Source: Leptospira semungkisensis | GTDB lineage: Bacteria > Spirochaetota > Leptospiria > Leptospirales > Leptospiraceae | Direction: 5' to 3' | DNA: 64,000 bases | NCBI RefSeq assembly: GCF_004770055.1 | Contig: NZ_RQEP01000010.1 | Coordinates: 248,001-312,000, forward strand | Shown here: piece after piece, positions 27,652 to 37,966 of the stretch | How the letters are laid out: each line of letters begins with the position of its first letter | Numbering within the stretch: position 1 is the stretch's first letter | Position numbers and translations under genes: made by a program | Notes under the pieces: generated by a model | What the model saw: the letters and a program-made list of their open reading frames with translations, nothing else | Database searches by the model: none | What the model was told of the DNA's origin: nothing

Positions 27652-28800
27652 TTGGGTCCTTCTAAACCGACTAGACCGTTTCAACTTTTTCCCCTTTGGA
27701 TCGCATCAGGCGTTCTATTAATTGTCTTAGTTTTCTTTCTATTTCGCAATATCAGAAGGACTGGCCTGGATGAAAAGGTCAGCTCCGGCAAACCGATCCA
27801 TATATTAGTTCATGCAGTTGGGAATGATGATACCTATGAGTTCGGAGTTCTCGCGACCTTGTTCCCTTCTCAAGAGAGAGCGGGTCTGTTCTTTTTGCAT
27901 CCGATCACTACTTTTGAGGATCCGGAGGATAGCCTAGAGCAAATCAAGTCCAAGGCGACTTCTGCAGTAAAGGATGCAGTCCAAGATATTTTAGGGGCCA
28001 AACCTCATTATACGGTAAAGATAAACGCTTCTTCCTTCGCCCGTATCGTCGATCTGTTGGGCGGAGTAAATCTTTATACGGATAACCGGACCAATCGTAA
28101 TTCTCCTTCGTATGTGCGTTCTCCAGGAATCTATTCTTATTCTGGGGAAGATGCCTATGATTATATTTCCTTTATGGACAAGAAGGAAACCTTAGACTAT
28201 TTAGATCGGATCAGCAGACAAGAAAGCGCTGTACTTTCTCTCTATGAAACCTTGTATGAAAACAAGGATCTTTTGAATTCATTCTGGTCCGAGTTTGTTT
28301 TCAATCTACTCGATTCCGATTTTACCAAAGAGGATTTTTATACACTTCTTAAGTATCTGACTTCTCACAGACTAACTTTCGGAATTACGGAACTTCCTGG
28401 CGAGCCTGCATTGGATCCTAAAACAAGACGCTTGTATTTAAAGGCAGATCTTGCGAGATCTTCTATTGCATTACGAAAATTTCATAAAGATGTATCTTCT
28501 GAGATTTTTGCGGACGGAGAATTTGCGAGGACAGAAGTGTTGAATGGAACTGAAGTTGCCGGACTCGCAAAAGACGTCAGAAGCATACTTGCAGACAAGA
28601 GAATCAAGGTACTCTCCGTTGATAACGCTTGGACCAAGGATATCGAAAAGACAATCATCCTGGACCGTTCCGGCAATACTGCAGTCTCCGACAAGATTGC
28701 TTCCATTCTTGAGAAAACCAAAGTCTATCACGTATTGAGAAAGGATTTAGGCTTAGACGCAACAGTGCTTTTAGGCTCTGATATAGAACCAAAAAAATAA
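27652..28800 (+). CDS. LytR-CpsA-Psr-like membrane protein with LytR C-terminal domain
   Basis: Envelope protein of 382 residues: one N-terminal membrane helix (about 12-32), an extracytoplasmic LCP-like domain (about 45-250) with INASSFARIVDLLGGVNLY and YDYISFMDK, and a C-terminal LytR_C-type domain (about 285-380, with TEVLNGTEVAGLAKDV). LCP proteins transfer glycans to the cell wall; the most conserved LCP Arg/Asp pattern is weaker here, so enzymatic activity is uncertain. Start is TTG 27652; no ATG is available in frame after the preceding stop at 27607. Confidence 0.8.
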   Translation: MGPSKPTRPFQLFPLWIASGVLLIVLVFFLFRNIRRTGLDEKVSSGKPIHILVHAVGNDDTYEFGVLATLFPSQERAGLFFLHPITTFEDPEDSLEQIKSKATSAVKDAVQDILGAKPHYTVKINASSFARIVDLLGGVNLYTDNRTNRNSPSYVRSPGIYSYSGEDAYDYISFMDKKETLDYLDRISRQESAVLSLYETLYENKDLLNSFWSEFVFNLLDSDFTKEDFYTLLKYLTSHRLTFGITELPGEPALDPKTRRLYLKADLARSSIALRKFHKDVSSEIFADGEFARTEVLNGTEVAGLAKDVRSILADKRIKVLSVDNAWTKDIEKTIILDRSGNTAVSDKIASILEKTKVYHVLRKDLGLDATVLLGSDIEPKK

Positions 28801-28803
28801 TAT

Positions 28804-29181
28804 ATGACCCCTGCTCCAAAACATCCACCACAAGCTACATTAGAGATATTGAAAACCGTTCATAAGATCATGACGGATAAGAAATGCGAAGAGATCACCA
28901 TACTGAACCTGGAAGCGGTTCATTCTTACTTAAGCTTTTTCTTAATTTGCACTGTAAACTCTGCAGTGCAGGCAAACGCAGTCGCAAGAGAGATCAAGAA
29001 GGCATTAAAAGGTTTTAAACTCCCTCACAAGGAAACGGATAAAACCGGAACCTCTACTTCTTCCGGTTGGACCTTGCTCGATTACGGAGAGTTCATCATC
29101 CATATCATGACTCCGGAAAAGAGAGAATACTACAATCTAGATCGTCTCTGGAGAGATGCTGAAAGAATAGAACTGGATTAG
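28804..29181 (+). CDS. rsfS: Ribosome silencing factor RsfS
   Basis: Binds L14 on the 50S subunit and blocks subunit joining in starvation. It has 125 residues with the DUF143 fold: [36 protein letters not shown] and [15 protein letters not shown] ending ([11 protein letters not shown]). Start ATG follows the LCP stop by 3 bases. Last gene of the long ribosome/proline/NAD operon. Confidence 0.95.
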   Translation: MTPAPKHPPQATLEILKTVHKIMTDKKCEEITILNLEAVHSYLSFFLICTVNSAVQANAVAREIKKALKGFKLPHKETDKTGTSTSSGWTLLDYGEFIIHIMTPEKREYYNLDRLWRDAERIELD

Positions 29182-29185
29182 AATC

Positions 29186-31264
29186 CTAAACCAGTTTTTC
29201 TCTTAACTGCGCCCAGTCACTTACAGGCAGATCGCATTCGAATCCTTGGCATAGGTAGGCCTTGACGGATCCTCCGGAGGTTCTGTTCTTTAATAAAAGG
29301 AATTGATCTCCGTTCTCTTGCGCTTCCTTATCCGTAACCCAAGCGAGTACTGTTTCAGGTAAGAATACGGAACCTACTCCCTTCCAAATTGGAAGCAGAT
29401 CTTGCTGACTAGAATACGTTACGACCAATTCTCTTCCTGGAGATTTTCTGAGCCAGTATGCCGAAAGCATGTATGGATAATTCATTGGATAAGATTCCAA
29501 TTCCGATTTAAAATAAGCGAATATAGAATCCGCGTATTTAAAATATCTCTCCGAATCTATTCCTAGTTTGCCCAAGATCACAAATGCAGTTGCAAAAGAA
29601 CTATTGGAAGAAGGTTCCACTCCGTCATATCCGTCCACTGTCCTTCTAAGCAATACCTCTGAGTCGGAACCTGAATCGAAGAATGCTCCCGAAGGAGAGA
29701 TGAACAATCGGATCGCTTCTTCTAAATATCTGATTGCGTTCTTCAGATAATGAAATCCCTTACCCGATTGGAAAAGGGAAATAGAAGCAAGTACAAACTC
29801 CGCATAATCAGTGCTATACGCAAGAAAGCGAGCCTCCCCTTCTCTAAATCTTCTGAGCAAACGTCCATCTTCTCTGATCAGATTCCCTTCTAAGAATTTG
29901 TATGTTTCCTCCGCATCGCGTAAAAGATCTCCGTCACCGAAAGCCAATGCAGCCTTAGAAAGCGCCTTTATGTACAAACAATTCCAAGAGAATAATACCT
30001 TATCGTCTCTAAGAGGACGGATCCTTTCCGATCTCTTTTCTAAAAGTTTTTTGCGATTTCGGATAATGATCTCTTCTAACTCGCTCGGTTCCAAACCATG
30101 AAGTCTGGAGAAATTCATGCGGAAGGTTTCATGGAGAATATTCTTTTCTTCGAAATTGCCTTCTTCCGTTATATTCCAGAATTGCTCTAAGAGAGAAGAA
30201 TCAGCACCACAAACTTCTCTGAACTCATGCTTATCCCAAAGATAAAAGAGTCCCTCTTCTCCTTCTGAGTCGGCGTCTTCGGCACTCGCAATCCCTCCTC
30301 CCGGAAGTCTCATATCCCTGCGTATGTATTCGATCACATCGTAAGCGGCTTCCTTATACTTCTCTTCTCCAGTGGCTTGAAAGCATTCTACCAAGGCCTC
30401 TAAGAATAAGGAGTTGTCGTAGAGCATCTTCTCGAAATGTGGAACCAACCAATGATGATCCGTAGAGTATCTGCAAAGACCCCCTCCTATTTGGTCGTAA
30501 ATCCCTCCCTTCTTCATCGCGGTCAGAGTCTCTTCTACCATTTCGAGAGCCTTTGGCTCCCCAGTTGATTTATAATATCTTAATAGAAATAGAAGCCCCA
30601 TGCTAGGGGGAAATTTATTTACCGAATTGGATTTAAAGCCTGCGTATTCATGATCATAAAAACGATCGTATAATAGATATCCGTTCTCGAAACAGGAAGA
30701 AGAAGGAAAATGCATCTCTTCTGATCTTTCTGAAGCTTTGGTTTCTCCCGATTCTCTTAGATATTTGGCCAATTCTTCGGAAGCCTCGACTAACTCTCCC
30801 TTCTTCTCTTTCCAAAGACCGCTCAATATCCCCAATACTTCTTTAAAGCTCTTTCTTCCGTATTTCGCTTCCGGTGGAAAATACGTGCCTCCGGTAATAG
30901 GCTTTCCCTCCGGGGTAAGGAACATATTCAAGGGCCATCCGCCTTGCTGTCCCATGGCGTGCAACGCGTCCATATAGATGCGATCCACGTCCGGTCTTTC
31001 TTCCCGATCCACCTTAATCGAAACGTAATCTTGATTTAAGACCTGCGCCGTTGTTTCGTCCTCAAACGATTCTCTCTCCATCACATGGCACCAATGGCAA
31101 GTGGCATAACCTATGGATAGAAAGATCATTTTATTCTCCGATTTAGCCTTGGAGAATGCTTCCTCAGACCATGGAAACCAGTCGACCGGGTTCGATGCAT
31201 GTTGGAGTAAATACGGACTTTTTTCAGACGCAAGTCGGTTCAATTTCTTGTCGGGAGTTTTCAT
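29186..31264 (-). CDS. DUF255 thioredoxin-domain protein (YyaL/SPATA20 type)
   Basis: Large cytosolic protein of 692 residues. The N-terminal thioredoxin-like DUF255 domain starts [15 protein letters not shown] and has the [14 protein letters not shown] motif (about 58-71). The rest is an (alpha/alpha)6 barrel resembling N-acylglucosamine 2-epimerases, with [14 protein letters not shown] and [10 protein letters not shown]. Function is unknown across the family; a redox role is often proposed. Convergent with rsfS (4 bases apart) and divergent from the TolC-like gene. Confidence 0.9.
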   Translation of the reverse strand: MKTPDKKLNRLASEKSPYLLQHASNPVDWFPWSEEAFSKAKSENKMIFLSIGYATCHWCHVMERESFEDETTAQVLNQDYVSIKVDREERPDVDRIYMDALHAMGQQGGWPLNMFLTPEGKPITGGTYFPPEAKYGRKSFKEVLGILSGLWKEKKGELVEASEELAKYLRESGETKASERSEEMHFPSSSCFENGYLLYDRFYDHEYAGFKSNSVNKFPPSMGLLFLLRYYKSTGEPKALEMVEETLTAMKKGGIYDQIGGGLCRYSTDHHWLVPHFEKMLYDNSLFLEALVECFQATGEEKYKEAAYDVIEYIRRDMRLPGGGIASAEDADSEGEEGLFYLWDKHEFREVCGADSSLLEQFWNITEEGNFEEKNILHETFRMNFSRLHGLEPSELEEIIIRNRKKLLEKRSERIRPLRDDKVLFSWNCLYIKALSKAALAFGDGDLLRDAEETYKFLEGNLIREDGRLLRRFREGEARFLAYSTDYAEFVLASISLFQSGKGFHYLKNAIRYLEEAIRLFISPSGAFFDSGSDSEVLLRRTVDGYDGVEPSSNSSFATAFVILGKLGIDSERYFKYADSIFAYFKSELESYPMNYPYMLSAYWLRKSPGRELVVTYSSQQDLLPIWKGVGSVFLPETVLAWVTDKEAQENGDQFLLLKNRTSGGSVKAYLCQGFECDLPVSDWAQLREKLV

Positions 31265-31357
31265 CTATTTCCGTTGTGTTAGACTTTGAGATTCGATTTT
31301 TCGATTTGGCAAATTCTTCTGAAACAAAAACCATGCCACGTAGGAAGATCGCTACGC

Positions 31358-32995
31358 ATGCCCAGGCTTTCAGTTATTCCTTTGTTAAGGAAATTCTATC
31401 TACGGCTCTTGCTAGTCGGAGCCTTTAGCATGCCTTCCGTTTCTTTCGCGCAGGATTTTGAAAGCTCTCTTCAAAACCAACCGAGGATCGTAAAACTCAC
31501 CTTGAGAGAAGCGGTCAATTTCGTTCTAGATAACAATATCACAGTCAAGAACGCGAAAATGGATTTCGTGAAAGCGGACACTGCCGAGTTAAAAAATCTA
31601 TCTCAATATGCATGGACGCTGGTCGGCTCTTTTTCGAAAACAAAAACAACATTACCGAGTAACAATAATAACGTATTAAGCGGTCAAAAAATTTCCAACG
31701 ACCGTATTGCTATGGGATTCCAAAAGCAATTCCAGACCCAGACCTTCTTCAGTATGGAATTGAGCCATACACGTTTCGACTCGAACGCATTCGAGACTGC
31801 TGCAGCTGCAGCACGATTGGGAGCAGTTGGTCCTCTACTCGCGGCTCCTCCTCAATATACAGACGCATTGACTGTGACCCTTGCCCAGGAATTCTTAAAG
31901 TATTCCTTTGGAGCAACTGAGAAGGACAGACAGAAGGTCCTGAAGCAAAATGCAGTCATTCGTAGAGATGAGTTAGTAGATATCCTTTCCCAACTCGTAG
32001 TAAAGACCCTGGTGGATTATTGGACCCTAAGCGTTTACGACTCTCAAGTGGCTACATTTGAGAAGCTCGAAAAGAACACTAGAAATATTAGGGATCTTAC
32101 GATCCGTAAGAGAAACCTGGGACTCTCCGAATCTTTCGAAGTAAACCAGTGGACCAGTGCTCTTACCCAAACTGAAAACAGTTTAGAAAGAGCGAGACTT
32201 GCTAGATCGGAATCAGAACGAAATCTGATCCGAATACTGAACGTGGATCCAAGCTCTAAAGTAGCTGGGATCACTGATCTGCACGAAAAAGTGCCTACGG
32301 ATATAAATCCGGAAAGAGACTATAAGTACGCTCTGGATCATAGAATCGATCTAAGGAACCTGGCTCGTCAAAGAGAGATTGCAGAAGTTGAACTTAGGAT
32401 CAAACAGGCGGAGGATATGCCTTCCCTCAGAGTTACTGGAAGTTACTCTACAAGAGGACAGACCTTCCTCAATCCGATGCAGAACTACGTGAATCCTGAA
32501 ACAGGAATGATGTCTTTTCGTTATCCTGAAAAGACCTTAGGAATCGCTCTTTCTTATCCGCTATTTGATATCGGGATCAAAACAGATATCAGAGATGCGA
32601 AATTAAAGATGGATACTCTTATCAAGCAAGAAGTCGATCTCAAGGCTCAGATCAAGGAAGAGCTAGAGAACAGATATAATTCCATTGTTGCAGGTGCAGA
32701 ACTATTAGAAACAGCTAATAGACGAAGAGACGAGGCTGAGAAATTCTACCAAGGCGTTCAATTGAGATTCAGCCAGGGTCGATTCACAGCTGTAGTAGTG
32801 AAATCTGCTTTGGACGGACTGATCCAAGCGGAACTACAAGTAGCGCAGGCAAGAATTAACTTTAATATAGATATCGTCCGTTATGATCTAGCAAGAAACT
32901 ATATCTTCGAAAAATTCGGAGTGAATATCAAGCAAATCGTGGACGAGCTTTCCAAAACGGATTTAGAATCCGTTGTTTCCCAACCCGGAAAATAA
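31358..32995 (+). CDS. TolC-family outer membrane efflux protein
   Basis: Outer-membrane channel component for efflux or type I secretion, 545 residues from ATG 31358. The signal peptide ends SMPSVSFA before QDF. Two OEP repeats with long coiled coils follow (about 40-270 and 300-530); ARQREIAEVELRIKQAEDMP is the typical second-repeat start. ATG 31358 is preferred over 31286 because it gives a compact signal peptide. No inner-membrane pump or adaptor gene is adjacent. Confidence 0.87.
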   Translation: MPRLSVIPLLRKFYLRLLLVGAFSMPSVSFAQDFESSLQNQPRIVKLTLREAVNFVLDNNITVKNAKMDFVKADTAELKNLSQYAWTLVGSFSKTKTTLPSNNNNVLSGQKISNDRIAMGFQKQFQTQTFFSMELSHTRFDSNAFETAAAAARLGAVGPLLAAPPQYTDALTVTLAQEFLKYSFGATEKDRQKVLKQNAVIRRDELVDILSQLVVKTLVDYWTLSVYDSQVATFEKLEKNTRNIRDLTIRKRNLGLSESFEVNQWTSALTQTENSLERARLARSESERNLIRILNVDPSSKVAGITDLHEKVPTDINPERDYKYALDHRIDLRNLARQREIAEVELRIKQAEDMPSLRVTGSYSTRGQTFLNPMQNYVNPETGMMSFRYPEKTLGIALSYPLFDIGIKTDIRDAKLKMDTLIKQEVDLKAQIKEELENRYNSIVAGAELLETANRRRDEAEKFYQGVQLRFSQGRFTAVVVKSALDGLIQAELQVAQARINFNIDIVRYDLARNYIFEKFGVNIKQIVDELSKTDLESVVSQPGK

Positions 32996-33000
32996 TTACA

Positions 33001-33939
33001 TTAAGCTTTTGGAATAGAAGGAATTTCCCACTGGATGGGTTCTCCTTCTAATGCTTTCAAGAATTCGATTAGGTCTTTCTTGTCTTGATCGGAAAGCTCT
33101 GCCGGCTTCAATAAAGGATCGCGGAGACCTTTGGCATGCCCGCCTTCTGCAAAATGATTCACAGTATCCTCAAGTGAACCGAAGGCTCCATTGTGCATGA
33201 AAAGTTTCTTTTTACTAACATCTCTTAATGTAGGAGTTCTGACCTTATCCTTAATCCCAGGAAGCCCGGTCGCATGCAGTTCAGAATCGGAGAAGTTCGG
33301 GCCATGGTGACATTGAACGCATTTAGCCTTGTTCTGAAAAATATTCCAACCGCGGATCTGTGCGGGAGTCAATGCAGTCTCTTCTCCCATAACGAATCGA
33401 TCAAAACTGGAATTTTTGCTTACGATCGTTCTTTGGAATGTGGAAAGAGAAAGTACGATCCTGTCCAAGGTTATTTCAGGAGTTCCGAATGCGCGATTGA
33501 AAAGCTCCCTATAACCTTGGATGGAGGAAAGCCTTTGCACTGTCTTAGCTTCATCTCTCAATACGAGAGAAGAATGTACCTTTTCCTTAACGATATCTTC
33601 TAACTCGATCGCTTCTGGATCCTTGAACACGTCCTTGTACAAGGCAACGTTTGTCAAAGAAGGAGCCGAGTTATGGATCTTATTTCTTGGAAATCCTTCG
33701 GAAGGTGACGCGGAATTATGGCAGCTTGCGCAACTCACATCTTCCTTATAAGAAAGACGAGGATCAAAATATAAAATCTTTCCCAATTCTACCTTGTCTT
33801 CGTTGAAAGGGTTATTGCTGGGATGAATCACATTCTTAACTACGAATTTTTCAAGATCCGGATTCGGACGTTTGTCCTTGCATCCGGAAAGAGGGAAGAA
33901 GGCCAGAATCGAAACAAGAATGAAAAAGAAACGATTCAT
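33001..33939 (-). CDS. Di-haem cytochrome c peroxidase (CcpA/MauG family) lipoprotein
   Basis: Periplasmic peroxidase of 312 residues reducing H2O2 with electrons from cytochrome c. Two CxxCH haem sites are visible: CASCHN (about 74-79) and CVQCHHGPNF (about 211-220). The lipobox FFPLSGC (Cys20) implies lipid anchoring. The C-terminal region includes PTLRDVSKKKLFMHNGAFGSLE in family-typical order. It requires the cytochrome c maturation proteins encoded at 52.1-55.7 kb. Convergent with the TolC-like gene. Confidence 0.92.
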   Translation of the reverse strand: MNRFFFILVSILAFFPLSGCKDKRPNPDLEKFVVKNVIHPSNNPFNEDKVELGKILYFDPRLSYKEDVSCASCHNSASPSEGFPRNKIHNSAPSLTNVALYKDVFKDPEAIELEDIVKEKVHSSLVLRDEAKTVQRLSSIQGYRELFNRAFGTPEITLDRIVLSLSTFQRTIVSKNSSFDRFVMGEETALTPAQIRGWNIFQNKAKCVQCHHGPNFSDSELHATGLPGIKDKVRTPTLRDVSKKKLFMHNGAFGSLEDTVNHFAEGGHAKGLRDPLLKPAELSDQDKKDLIEFLKALEGEPIQWEIPSIPKA

Positions 33940-34040
33940 AATTCACTACCCAGGATGAGCCAAACGAGCGCCCTGTCAATCTCCTAATCAAAGAACGGCC
34001 ATTTCGTCCCGAGTCTCTTCTTGAATAAAGTCGGAATAAG

Positions 34041-34067
34041 TGTCACAAGTTATTTCATAAAGACGTC
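34041..34067 (+). promoter_or_regulatory. ECF41-type sigma factor promoter
   Basis: TGTCACA (34041-34047), a 16-base spacer, then CGTC (34064-34067). This equals the promoter motif reported for ECF41 sigma factors. It lies 26 bases upstream of the oxidoreductase ATG at 34093, in the operon that encodes an ECF41 sigma factor. Confidence 0.85.
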
Positions 34068-34092
34068 TTCCTTGCAGAACCGGAGGAATTCC

Positions 34093-35280
34093 ATGGCAAA
34101 GAAGAATATTCTAATCTTAGGCGGAGGCTACGCAGGAATTATCGCAGCAAACCGTTTGGCCCGGAAGAAGAAGGATCTGCAAATCACTCTCCTTACCGCA
34201 AATCCGAATTTTGTAGAGAAGATCAGAAACCATCAGATTATCGCAGGGAACCTGAACAAGATTCACTCGATCCGAAGCTTATTGCATAAGAAGGTAAATC
34301 TAGTATTAGCAAAGGCAACTCGGATAGAGCCTGAAAAGAATCGAGTCATCTTAGAGAACGGAGAAACTCTGAACTATGATTTTCTAGGCTATACTCCTGG
34401 AATGAGAAACGCGGACCTAGGTACTTCGAAAGAGAACTATTACTCGATCGTAAATCCGGAGGACTGCGCTACTTTGAAAAAGAATATAGAGCAATCCTCA
34501 TCTCCAAGGATCACAGTATTAGGTGCAGGGCTCACTGGAATAGAGACCGCAACAGAATTGGCAGAAACCTATCCGAATGCACGGATTACTCTCTTAGATT
34601 CAGGATCTGTAGGAAAATCCTTTTCCTCTATCGGAGGAGAATACATTAAAAAAGTATTAAGTGAGTTGAAGATTGCCTTGGTTGAAGGCAGCAAAGCAGA
34701 GGTTCTGGAAGCGGATCATATTCGAACAGCGAACGGAAGTATGTATTTTCACGATTATTGCGTAACTTCTGTAGGATTCATCGCTTCTAACCTGGGAGCA
34801 GAATCCGGCTTGGATCATCTTCCGAACGGACAGGTGATTTTGGATGAATATATGCAAGTTCCCGAATATTCCAATATCTTAGGCGCTGGGGACGCAGTAA
34901 AGCCGAGAGGAGAACAGTATTCTCATCTCAGAATGGCCTGTGCCACCGCACTCCCGATGGGAATATACATGGCAGAAAGGATCGCAGGAATTCTGGGATT
35001 GAAAACTTCTCTCGGAAATTCTCCGTTTGCTATGGCCTATGTTGTTCGTTGCGTAAGTCTCGGAAGGGATAAAGGGATTGTGCAAGCTGTTTCCCAATAT
35101 GATCATCCTGTAGAAAAAATTTGGACCGGAAAGATTGCCGCTTTTGTCAAAGAAACGATTTGTAAAATCACGGTATTCTCCTGCAAAATGGAGAAATATT
35201 TCGACTTCTATCCGTATCCAAAATTGAAGCAAAGCGCAGAGAATAAAGAACAAGAGCTCTTCGCAGTAAACGCAAAATGA
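34093..35280 (+). CDS. NAD(P)/FAD-dependent oxidoreductase (NDH-2-like), ECF41 partner
   Basis: Flavoprotein of 395 residues of the pyridine nucleotide-disulfide class, similar to type II NADH dehydrogenases and AIF-like proteins. The first dinucleotide fold is ILILGGGYAGIIAANRLA, the second VLGAGLTGIETATELAE, and FAD contact LGAGDAVKP. ATG 34093 is chosen because GGAGG lies 6 bases before it and the ECF41 promoter lies downstream of the alternative start (34021). Its stop overlaps the sigma factor start by 4 bases. ECF41 operons commonly contain an oxidoreductase. Confidence 0.88.
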   Translation: MAKKNILILGGGYAGIIAANRLARKKKDLQITLLTANPNFVEKIRNHQIIAGNLNKIHSIRSLLHKKVNLVLAKATRIEPEKNRVILENGETLNYDFLGYTPGMRNADLGTSKENYYSIVNPEDCATLKKNIEQSSSPRITVLGAGLTGIETATELAETYPNARITLLDSGSVGKSFSSIGGEYIKKVLSELKIALVEGSKAEVLEADHIRTANGSMYFHDYCVTSVGFIASNLGAESGLDHLPNGQVILDEYMQVPEYSNILGAGDAVKPRGEQYSHLRMACATALPMGIYMAERIAGILGLKTSLGNSPFAMAYVVRCVSLGRDKGIVQAVSQYDHPVEKIWTGKIAAFVKETICKITVFSCKMEKYFDFYPYPKLKQSAENKEQELFAVNAK

Positions 35281-36272
35281 CGAACCAAGAAAAGTTAAAC
35301 CAGTTCATCGAGCATAAGGGACTCGTCTTCGGGATCGCCTACAGAATGACTGGGAGCGTTACAGATGCGGAAGATATAGTCCAGGAAAGCTTCCTTCGCT
35401 GGGAAAAGACAAGGGAGACGAATATTAAATCTCCTAAAGCATTTCTCTCTACGATCGCCGCGAGGCTTTCCTTGGATTCTCTTCGAAAAGCAAAGAGAAA
35501 AAGGGAGACTTATATCGGTCCCTGGTTGCCGGAGCCAATGGCTCCGGCCTCTCCGGAGGAGGAACCTGATTCCCAGACTTTGGACCTTGCCTTCTTGCAT
35601 ATATTAGAAAAATTGAATCCAATAGAAAGAGCCGTTTTTCTTCTTAGAGAAACATTCGAAATGGAATACGATTCTATCTCCAAGGTGGTCGATAAATCCA
35701 CGGAGAATTGCCGACAGATCCTAAAAAGAGCAAAGGAAGCATTAAAGACCAGCCGCAGAAGATACGAGGCAAATCCTGAAACTAGAAAGAAGATCTTTAG
35801 GGATTTCCTACTTGCAGCATCCAAAGGAAAACCGGAGCTACTTGTTCCCTTCTTAAAAGAAGAGATAGTGATCTGGTCAGATGGCGGAGGAAAAGTGAAC
35901 GCTGCCAGAATCCCAATTTACGGACAAGAGAAAGTTTCTCATTTCCTGAATCGTGTTCGAGCAAATCCACTTCGCCATCAATTGGATTTCTATTTTACGT
36001 TCGTAAACGAAGCCGAAGCATTGATCGGTTACTCAGGAGATGAACCTGCGTATTTTCAGAACTTTCTCATAGAAGAAGAAGGTATCTGGAAGATCATGAC
36101 TGTATTGAATCCGGATAAACTTACTGTTTTTAAGAATAAGCAAGAGCTCTTAGACAAAGGATTAATTTTTCCTTTGGAAAACTTTCTTCTGTTTCCGAAT
36201 TCCTATCGAAAGGGAGTCCCGAAATGGCTGAACCCTGTAGTTAAGCTAGTCAAGTGGGCTGTTTCCAAATAA
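35277..36272 (+). CDS. sigJ: ECF41-family RNA polymerase sigma factor (SigJ-like)
   Basis: Sigma factor of 331 residues with regions 2 and 4 (about 1-165) fused to a SnoaL-like C-terminal domain that regulates its own activity. All ECF41 signatures are present: WLPEP (83-87) in the linker, DGGGK (202-206) and NPDKL (278-282). ECF41 factors have no separate anti-sigma factor. It is translationally coupled to the oxidoreductase, under a matching promoter, so positive autoregulation is expected. Confidence 0.95.
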   Translation: MTNQEKLNQFIEHKGLVFGIAYRMTGSVTDAEDIVQESFLRWEKTRETNIKSPKAFLSTIAARLSLDSLRKAKRKRETYIGPWLPEPMAPASPEEEPDSQTLDLAFLHILEKLNPIERAVFLLRETFEMEYDSISKVVDKSTENCRQILKRAKEALKTSRRRYEANPETRKKIFRDFLLAASKGKPELLVPFLKEEIVIWSDGGGKVNAARIPIYGQEKVSHFLNRVRANPLRHQLDFYFTFVNEAEALIGYSGDEPAYFQNFLIEEEGIWKIMTVLNPDKLTVFKNKQELLDKGLIFPLENFLLFPNSYRKGVPKWLNPVVKLVKWAVSK

Positions 36273-36290
36273 ATCCTATTAACATAGGAT
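36273..36290 (+). terminator. Hairpin after the sigma factor gene
   Basis: ATCCTAT-TAAC-ATAGGAT, perfect 7-base arms, begins directly after the sigma factor stop codon. It lacks a good T run, so termination is uncertain. Confidence 0.35.
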
Positions 36291-36360
36291 AATCGCTTTC
36301 CTCTGTATAAGCAAGCTTGGTCTCTTGACTGTTTATGATTTTCAGTCCAGACTCTGATGC

Positions 36361-37272
36361 ATGAAGAAACATCTTTTTCTTACTAATGTATTAGTAAGTT
36401 TCATGATATTCCATTGCATGGGAGCACAGAACATGGAAACAACTGTCGAGAACCAATCAACCACTGAGAAGAAGCCCACTGGATTCTTCTCATCTAAATT
36501 AGGCAAGATCGCTTATTGGGTAGAAGGAAAAGGAAAGCCAATCATACTACTTCACTCAGCAGGGCATGATCACCAAGACTTTGAATCGATACTTCCTGGG
36601 CTTTCGGCTAAGTACAAAGTGATCTCAATCGATTGGCCTGGACATGGAATGTCTCCCAATCCGGAGCCTGCGTCTTCTGCATCCGCAGTTGAATACGCAA
36701 AGATCATTCCTGATCTAGTAAACGAACTCGCACCCGAAGGAGCAATCCTAATAGGAAACTCTATCGGAGGATTTGCTTCTCTACAGTTAGCGCTTCGAAA
36801 ACCTGAATTAGTAAAAGGACTGATCCTTGTAGATTCTGGAGGAATGAACGAACCAACTTGGGTGACTAGAAACTTCTCCGCACTCAAAGGCAAAGTTTGG
36901 TTCACGAGTCTTGTTTGGAATTTCTTTCCGAATCAATACCTCAAGGTAAAGAATCGATACACTCAATCCATTCTATCAAGAATAAAAGAAAGAGAAAATA
37001 TAGAAGGTGCTAAGGAAGTCAATGCAGCGATATGGAAAAGCTTCTTAGACGAAAGACATGATCTAAGAGAAAAGGTAACTCAAATCAAGGCCCCTACTCT
37101 GATCGTCTGGGGAGAATTCGATCCAGTCATCGAGTCTAAGATCGCGACCGAATTGCATGAGAAGATCAAAGGATCTCAGATAGCCTTACTAAAAACCGGA
37201 CACGTTCCCTTTGCGGAAGATCCTAACGCGTTTTTGAAAGTAGCACTTCCCTTCTTGCAAACCGTTTATTAA
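36361..37272 (+). CDS. Alpha/beta hydrolase, probable lipoprotein
   Basis: Exported hydrolase of 303 residues. Signal with possible lipobox SFMIFHC (Cys about 19). Catalytic elements: oxyanion region HSAGHDH, nucleophile Ser in GNSIGGFAS (about 140), acid in GEFDPV, His in TGHVPFAEDP. Substrate unknown; the family includes esterases and C-C hydrolases. Transcribed alone. Confidence 0.82.
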   Translation: MKKHLFLTNVLVSFMIFHCMGAQNMETTVENQSTTEKKPTGFFSSKLGKIAYWVEGKGKPIILLHSAGHDHQDFESILPGLSAKYKVISIDWPGHGMSPNPEPASSASAVEYAKIIPDLVNELAPEGAILIGNSIGGFASLQLALRKPELVKGLILVDSGGMNEPTWVTRNFSALKGKVWFTSLVWNFFPNQYLKVKNRYTQSILSRIKERENIEGAKEVNAAIWKSFLDERHDLREKVTQIKAPTLIVWGEFDPVIESKIATELHEKIKGSQIALLKTGHVPFAEDPNAFLKVALPFLQTVY

Positions 37273-37351
37273 AAGGAATAGCTCTCGCCTTTTTCGAATA
37301 CGCAAGGCAATATGATTTGCAAAATTTCCTCCCTGGCCGTCTCTATAGGTC

Positions 37352-37966
37352 GTGGGGGAAAACAAACTCAAAGAAGGCGAGCCTGAAGGGGAAATGATCT
37401 ACGAGACCGTAAATTCGGTTTCTCCAATACCTAAGGAGATTTGGTCCAAGGCTGGAAGCTTGTACTCGATTCGCCATTTAGAATACGGAGATTACTTCGT
37501 AAAACAAGGAGCGAACGCGACAGAGTTTGCTTTCGTATTCTCCGGAGTATTAAGAGAATACTATCTCACCAACCAAGGAAACGAGTATATCAAGAGCTTT
37601 AATTTTCCTGGCGAATTCACAGGCTCTTATTTTGATCTTCTTTCTAACCAACCTTCCACCTGCACGATCCGAGCGATCACAGATTGCAAACTCGCAGTGG
37701 CAAAGTTTTCAGAATTCAGAAAACTGTTCTCCCAAGACATTGCCTGGGAAAGATTGGGTCGAAGATTCGCAGAACTTCTCTTCTTAAAAAAAGCAAAGAG
37801 AGAATACGAACTCTTGGCCCTGGATGCAGAAGGAAGATATGAGTCCTTATTGCAAAGCTATCCGAATATTGAAGAGCTGGTGCCACAGTATCATATTGCA
37901 GCTTATCTGGGAATCACTCCTGTTTCTCTGAGTCGGATCAAGTCCAAGAGAAAGAGCGAAAAATAG
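37352..37966 (+). CDS. Crp/Fnr-family transcriptional regulator
   Basis: Regulator of up to 204 residues with a cyclic-nucleotide-binding-like beta barrel (about 35-130, with GDYFVKQGANATEF) and a short C-terminal HTH (QYHIAAYLGITPVSLSRI). The start is GTG 37352 or, if shorter, ATG 37394. The barrel lacks the clear cAMP-binding Arg/Ser pattern, so its signal is unknown. The TAG stop is shared with the first base pairs of the large repeat element (AGTTCCTACA), so the repeat abuts the gene exactly. Confidence 0.82.
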   Translation: MGENKLKEGEPEGEMIYETVNSVSPIPKEIWSKAGSLYSIRHLEYGDYFVKQGANATEFAFVFSGVLREYYLTNQGNEYIKSFNFPGEFTGSYFDLLSNQPSTCTIRAITDCKLAVAKFSEFRKLFSQDIAWERLGRRFAELLFLKKAKREYELLALDAEGRYESLLQSYPNIEELVPQYHIAAYLGITPVSLSRIKSKRKSEK

